From NCBI GenBank assembly GCA_947476475.1, contig CANJQT010000001.1:84597-148596 (forward strand): 64,000 nucleotides of DNA, read 5' to 3'. Position numbers and translations under genes: made by a program. This DNA is from Paracoccaceae bacterium (GTDB lineage: Bacteria > Pseudomonadota > Alphaproteobacteria > Rhodobacterales > Rhodobacteraceae). Shown in pieces: positions 60,317-64,000 of the stretch. Under the pieces are notes generated by a model, which was not told the origin of the DNA, searched no databases, and worked only from the letters and a program-made list of their open reading frames with translations. Every line of letters begins with the position of its first letter. The first letter of the stretch is position 1.

Positions 60317-61183
60317 CTATTGAACCGTTGTAATCGGTGTGCCGGTCGTGCCGCTGGCGTCGGCCAGCTCATCCTCGGCCACGGCCCGCGTCACGCCAAG
60401 CCGGTCTGCCAGCTCGTTCAGCAGATCCTCGGTCTGTTCGGGCGGCAGATCCTTGTTCGACTCATCGACGATGCGCGCTTCCGATTCGCTCAGAAATGCG
60501 TCCAGCGCCGCTTGCTCTGCCGCTTCCAGCAAGTCCGCCGCTGCGGCATCCGCCTCGGCCTGCGCCGCCACCAGATCCACGGTATCGCAGTTCGCGGTAC
60601 AGCTGACTACGCCGCCGTCGACAGCAAAGACCGGGTCGCCCTCGACCGCGCCGCTGTTCAGGGCATCAGCAAGCGCCTGATCGCTGACTTCCAAAGTCTC
60701 GTCACCCACGAAGGAATCAAGCGCCGCCTGTTCCTCTTCGGTCAGAACTTCGCCCGCTGCCGCCTTGGCCGCCAGTTGGTACTGTGCCAGCGCCCCGACC
60801 GTGCCTTTGAAATTCTGATTGCGGATATGCGCGTCCAGCGCGGCCTGATTTGCGTTCGACGCATTCCATTTGCCCAGGTCGCTGGGATGAAGCGATGCGC
60901 CGGGTTCGGTCTCAAGGCTTGCGTTCGTCGTTGTCTTCGCCGCATTGGTCTTTGCAGCACCGTTACCATTGGCGTTGCCGTTACCGCCGCCGTTGCCATT
61001 ACCGTTACCGCCGCCATTACCGTTACCGCCGCCATTGCCATTGCCGCCCTTCGCAAAGGCGGCCCCGGCGTCGGACTGGAACGGAACAATTGTCGGCACT
61101 GCGGCCAGCGCAAAGGCCAGGACCAGCGTCTGGGCCAATGCACCAGCCCGCTGGCTGCGGGCCTTCGGATCAAACTTTTGCAT
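60317..61183 (-). CDS. Exported hypothetical protein with Gly/Asn-rich repeat
   Basis: 288 aa, no family recognised. Basic N-terminus and a hydrophobic segment (GALAQTLVLAFALAAVPTIV) form a signal peptide. A low-complexity tract of GN/GGN units follows at ~residues 45-74 and then KTNAAKTTT. The C-terminal part is acidic and helical, with the phrase QAALD three times (QAALDAHI, QAALDSFV, QAALDAFL) and one possible disulfide, SCTANC. Likely periplasmic or secreted. ATG 61183 has AAGGA nine bases upstream; ATG 61192 is possible. Confidence 0.7.
   Translation of the reverse strand: MQKFDPKARSQRAGALAQTLVLAFALAAVPTIVPFQSDAGAAFAKGGNGNGGGNGNGGGNGNGNGGGNGNANGNGAAKTNAAKTTTNASLETEPGASLHPSDLGKWNASNANQAALDAHIRNQNFKGTVGALAQYQLAAKAAAGEVLTEEEQAALDSFVGDETLEVSDQALADALNSGAVEGDPVFAVDGGVVSCTANCDTVDLVAAQAEADAAAADLLEAAEQAALDAFLSESEARIVDESNKDLPPEQTEDLLNELADRLGVTRAVAEDELADASGTTGTPITTVQ
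60959..61049. repeat. Imperfect tandem repeat coding for GN/GGN units
   Basis: Alternating CCATTGCCGTTACCGCCG-like units (6-base and 9-base) encode glycine and asparagine in the exported protein. The tract is repetitive at DNA level and likely to vary in copy number. Confidence 0.85.
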
Positions 61184-61368
61184 CTGTGACATCCTTTTTT
61201 GCTGCGCGATCGGCTTCACCATCGCAGAAACGACGACTGGTATTTCGACTTGGATCATTTAGCCAACATTCTGGCGAATCTGTGGCGGCCCCGGCCTGAC
61301 GCAAGAATGCGCGGGCTTTTTTTCGCGATATGGCAACTTGGGCGCGCGGATTTTGTCACCTTGCAACC

Positions 61369-61836
61369 CTAGCGCAGCAGGCAGGTCATGAATGTGCTGT
61401 TTGGGTCGGGGCCATAGTCGGCAAAGGGCGCGCACTCTGTAAAACCCGCCGTCCGGTATAGCGTGCGCGCCGGTTCAAAGCTCGCCTGCGACCCTGTCTC
61501 AAGGCTCAGGCGCTGCAACCCTGCCGTCCGCGCTTCGATGATCAGATGGTTCAGCATTATCCGCGCCAGCCCGTGCCCGCGCGCCTCGGCCAGTATATGC
61601 ATCGACTTGATTTCGCCGCCGCCGTCGCCCAGATCCTTGACCGCCCCCATTCCAACGGCATGCCCGGCCCGCCGCATCACGAAAAAGCTGATCGACGGAT
61701 CGCACAGCCGCCCGGCGTCCATCATGTGAATGCTGCCGGGTGGCGTATCTTCATGCATCGCAGCCGTATGGCGTTCGAACAGCAGCGCAAGATCGGCCCC
61801 AAGCGGACTTTCCCGACCGATGATGATCTCATCCAT
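61369..61836 (-). CDS. GNAT-family N-acetyltransferase
   Basis: 155 aa. The acetyl-CoA-binding motif A is visible as IKSMHILAEARGHGLARIML (R/Q-x-x-G-x-G/A region: EARGHGLA). LSLETGSQASFEPARTLYRT follows. No clue to the acceptor. It is 23 bases downstream of the DUF2125 gene on the same strand. Confidence 0.88.
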   Translation of the reverse strand: MDEIIIGRESPLGADLALLFERHTAAMHEDTPPGSIHMMDAGRLCDPSISFFVMRRAGHAVGMGAVKDLGDGGGEIKSMHILAEARGHGLARIMLNHLIIEARTAGLQRLSLETGSQASFEPARTLYRTAGFTECAPFADYGPDPNSTFMTCLLR

Positions 61837-61859
61837 GTAAAGCCGCCCCCCCTTGCCGC

Positions 61860-63335
61860 CTATTGGCCCATCATGGCGCCAAGCGCTGACAGATCCAGAT
61901 CGTTGACTTTCAGGGTGCCGGGCTGGGTGCCATCCAGCTTCCAGATCAGTTCGCCCACGCCGCCCTGCTTGGCGATGCCCCGCGCCATCGCCAGCACCGG
62001 GCCGGCACTCTGCGCCACCTCTGCCGGTCCCTTGTTCAGGGCTTCGATCACGGCATCCATGCCGATGGCCCTGACAGTGCCCTGTCCGGTGGGCGGGGCG
62101 CCATTCACGGTCACATTCACCGCGCCCTCGAAATCAAGTTGATAAAGCGGTGCTACTACCTGACCCGGCGCGAAGGTCACGTAGAAATTGCCCTTCGGTA
62201 GGAGGGCCGATACCAGAGTTGCCCCGACCTCGTCGGTCAGCGGTTTTTCGGCGGTCAGATCCAGCGCCGCCACGATGATCGCTGCAGGTTCGGCAAGGTT
62301 GAAACCCGATCCCGTCACGTCGAACGTGAAGTCGGTCGGCACCAGATCCTTGGCCCACCCCGGCACCAGCCCGTCCGTCAGCGCCAGCCCGCTGACGGTG
62401 ATCTTTTCACGCACTCGGCCGTCTGCCACCAGCCCGGCCATGTCGATGCCAGCCGCAATGCTGTCAGCCGTGCCGCCGCCATAGGGGGTGGTGACTGTCA
62501 GGCCCTCATAGGAAAAAGTCCCGTCCAGCGCATCGAATAAGGGCAGGGCAGCCTGCACCTGCCCCCGCAGCACCTCCTGGTCGGCCTTGATCGCCGCTTC
62601 AGACGGATGCGCCACCAAAAAGGCCACCAGATCAAGAATAGGCGCACTGCGCAGACCTTTGATTGTTCCAGACTGGCGCATCGTTTCAGCGGTGGCGTCG
62701 ATGGTCAGGCCAGCAGGCATCGCCTCGCTTCGGGCCATCGTGATGATTTCCCGGAAACCGGTTCCCGTTGCCGTAAAGGTTCCGTCGGTGCCGACCGATG
62801 TCGCCCTTTCACCGGCGAATTCGGAATGCATCGCAGCAATGCTCTGGGTCACGTCCTGACCGGGGGCTTCCGGCGTCGCCGCCACCTTCTGCGTCATCGC
62901 CATATCGGTCATGTCGGCAGTCCAGCTTTGGAAACCCGACAGGCTTTCGTCAAAGATGCCGTTCATCGACATGGAACCGATCTGCATCGACATCTCCATG
63001 GCCTTGGGCGCGGTCATGGAAAAACTCACAGGTTCGTTCTGTGCCACGGCCCACAGACCACCGCCCTGATCGGTCAGGGTCAGGTGTTGTGCGCTCAGGG
63101 TTATGGCCCCGCCATCGGCCGGGACCAGCGCCACAAGCGGGGCGGCATCCAGCGTCACCGCATAGCTTTCGCCATTGGGCATCACCGTCACCACGCCTTC
63201 GGTCTTGCCCAGATAGCGCTGCAGAACCTCGGTCAGATGGGCGGCCCCTTCGGCTGTCGCCGGGGCGGCAAAGGCCTGACCGGCGGCAACGGTCCAAAGG
63301 GCGGCGATCAATGCCAGACGGGAGTGGAACGACAT
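61860..63335 (-). CDS. DUF2125-like exported protein
   Basis: 491 aa with a clear Sec signal (LALIAALWTVAAGQAFA). The rest is beta-rich with repeated blocks of polar strands (TLTDQGGGLWAVAQNEPVSF, then SYEGLTVTTPYGGGTADSIA). I assign it to DUF2125, a periplasmic or membrane-attached family common in Rhodobacteraceae, on overall layout; the assignment is moderate. ATG 63335 (MSFHSRLAL) is chosen over a start at 63389. Confidence 0.7.
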   Translation of the reverse strand: MSFHSRLALIAALWTVAAGQAFAAPATAEGAAHLTEVLQRYLGKTEGVVTVMPNGESYAVTLDAAPLVALVPADGGAITLSAQHLTLTDQGGGLWAVAQNEPVSFSMTAPKAMEMSMQIGSMSMNGIFDESLSGFQSWTADMTDMAMTQKVAATPEAPGQDVTQSIAAMHSEFAGERATSVGTDGTFTATGTGFREIITMARSEAMPAGLTIDATAETMRQSGTIKGLRSAPILDLVAFLVAHPSEAAIKADQEVLRGQVQAALPLFDALDGTFSYEGLTVTTPYGGGTADSIAAGIDMAGLVADGRVREKITVSGLALTDGLVPGWAKDLVPTDFTFDVTGSGFNLAEPAAIIVAALDLTAEKPLTDEVGATLVSALLPKGNFYVTFAPGQVVAPLYQLDFEGAVNVTVNGAPPTGQGTVRAIGMDAVIEALNKGPAEVAQSAGPVLAMARGIAKQGGVGELIWKLDGTQPGTLKVNDLDLSALGAMMGQ

Positions 63336-63396
63336 AAAACAGCTCCTGTGGGAAAATGGCCTGCGGTGCAAACAAGTCTGCTCACGCAAATGACAA

Positions 63397-63414
63397 GGCC
63401 GCCCGCAGGCGGCC
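63397..63414 (-). terminator. Hairpin terminator after the complex I subunit gene
   Basis: GGCCGCC (63397-63403), loop CGCA, GGCGGCC (63408-63414). Read on the minus strand it is followed by TTGTCATTTG. It lies 18 bases downstream of the NDUFS4-like gene's stop. Confidence 0.55.
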
Positions 63415-63431
63415 CGTTCAGAAAGCTGGCC

Positions 63432-63743
63432 TCAGTGGGTCCAGACTTCCTTGCGGTCTGTCGCGAAATTTTCGCCGTAGCCGCGCGGGCGCACATTTAC
63501 CTTGCGGGCATGCGGTTCAGTCACGTCATAGACAATGCCCTTTGCCTGCGCATAGGCCTCTGCCGCGTCACGGCTTTCAAACCGCAGCCGCACCTGCGTC
63601 TGGGTGTCGCCCGATCCGGTCCAGCCCATCAAGGGATCAACCGCCCGGCTTTCACTGGGGGCGAATTCCAGAACCCATTGGTGGGTCTTGGCGGTTCCCG
63701 ACTGCATGGCGGTCTTGGCTGGCTGATAGATGCGGGCGCGCAT
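63432..63743 (-). CDS. ETC complex I subunit, NDUFS4-like
   Basis: 103 aa homologue of the NDUFS4/18-kDa accessory subunit of respiratory complex I (PF04800-type). Visible hallmarks are [47 protein letters not shown] and the C-terminal [15 protein letters not shown]. This accessory subunit is found in alphaproteobacteria and mitochondria and supports the taxonomic placement. Confidence 0.93.
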   Translation of the reverse strand: MRARIYQPAKTAMQSGTAKTHQWVLEFAPSESRAVDPLMGWTGSGDTQTQVRLRFESRDAAEAYAQAKGIVYDVTEPHARKVNVRPRGYGENFATDRKEVWTH

Positions 63744-63916
63744 GGCATACTCCGTTGGCGTGCCCCCTTATCGAAAATGTCGCGCCGCCGCGCAAGGGGG
63801 CACAGCTGATATTGCGCGGCAGACCGCCTCCGACGGCAGGGCGTCAAGGTCCTTTGGTGCAATCACCTTGAACAAGAACAAAAACAGATCAAATGTGGGA
63901 TAGCCAAGGATTCGCC

Positions 63917-64000
63917 ATGCCCCACAACAACACCAACATCCCCGCCCCCCGCCCCGAAGTTCTGACCCGTCCCAAACTGGAAGGCGGCAGGCGGTTTGTG
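63917..64000 (+). CDS. uvrB: Start of excinuclease ABC subunit UvrB (partial, runs off the window)
   Basis: Twenty-eight codons are present from ATG 63917. After a polar lead (MPHNNTNIPAPRPEVLTR), the phrase RPKLEGGRRFV matches the N-terminus of rhodobacterial UvrB, just before the conserved FxPxGDQP region that would follow. AAGGA lies upstream of the start. The call rests on this short segment only. Confidence 0.65.
   Translation, partial: MPHNNTNIPAPRPEVLTRPKLEGGRRFV

Noticed and set aside
60959-61049. CRISPR-like array
   Set aside because: The repeat units are 6-9 bases without unique spacers and lie in a coding frame for Gly/Asn.

Overview
The window reads as chromosomal DNA of an alphaproteobacterium, most likely a member of the Rhodobacteraceae. 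The grounds are high GC, dense operons with 4-base start/stop overlaps, a pyrB-pyrC-plsY order, an opgGHC glucan operon, an NDUFS4-type complex I subunit and a DUF2125 protein. No phage, plasmid, CRISPR or complete insertion sequence is visible. All family calls come from reading motifs; no database search was run.

Region 1 (1-10.8 kb) is an accessory catabolic region on the + strand: a NitT/TauT-type ABC importer, a histidinol-dehydrogenase paralogue with two altered zinc ligands, a PuuB-like FAD oxidoreductase, an XRE-cupin regulator, an ArgE-like M20 deacylase, a flavin monooxygenase, a RidA protein and a DUF1028 protein. Region 2 (10.8-18.4 kb) is mostly housekeeping: plsY, a pyrC-like gene without catalytic residues, an AT-richer membrane-protein gene wedged between pyrC and pyrB, pyrB, a family-4-like uracil-DNA glycosylase, moaB, an NlpC/P60 hydrolase and an M17 aminopeptidase. 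Region 3 (18.5-21.1 kb) looks like an inorganic-carbon module: beta-carbonic anhydrase, a small unknown, and an SbtA-type transporter with an SbtB/PII-like partner. A TPR gene broken by an in-frame TAG, asd and an MFS transporter follow.

Region 4 (24.3-26.6 kb) pairs an APH-fold kinase with a class III PLP enzyme, as in phosphohydroxylysine or phosphoethanolamine breakdown. Region 5 (27.7-40.6 kb) is a long operon-like block that is the best candidate for an undescribed system: a TMADH/Stc2-like flavin demethylase, a non-pyrrolysine MttB-family methyltransferase, a CocE-type hydrolase, a complete dipeptide-type ABC importer, a BetI-like TetR regulator and a DddP-like M24 enzyme. It suggests import, hydrolysis and demethylation of an N-methylated (or S-methylated) ester or amide.

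Region 6 (40.8-45.7 kb) is the osmoregulated periplasmic glucan operon, with opgG frameshifted. Region 7 (46.6-53.4 kb) has a Rieske oxygenase and a cyanophycin locus: cyanophycinase, cyanophycin synthetase and a separate Mur-ligase-only protein. Region 8 (53.5-60.1 kb) has an omega-aminotransferase, an IclR regulator, an APC permease preceded by a basic leader ORF, a PuuC-like aldehyde dehydrogenase and a UPF0261 protein, suggesting amine or omega-amino-acid catabolism. The right end carries tRNA-Arg(TCT), a Gly/Asn-repeat exported protein, a GNAT enzyme, DUF2125, the complex I subunit and the first codons of a gene that looks like uvrB.
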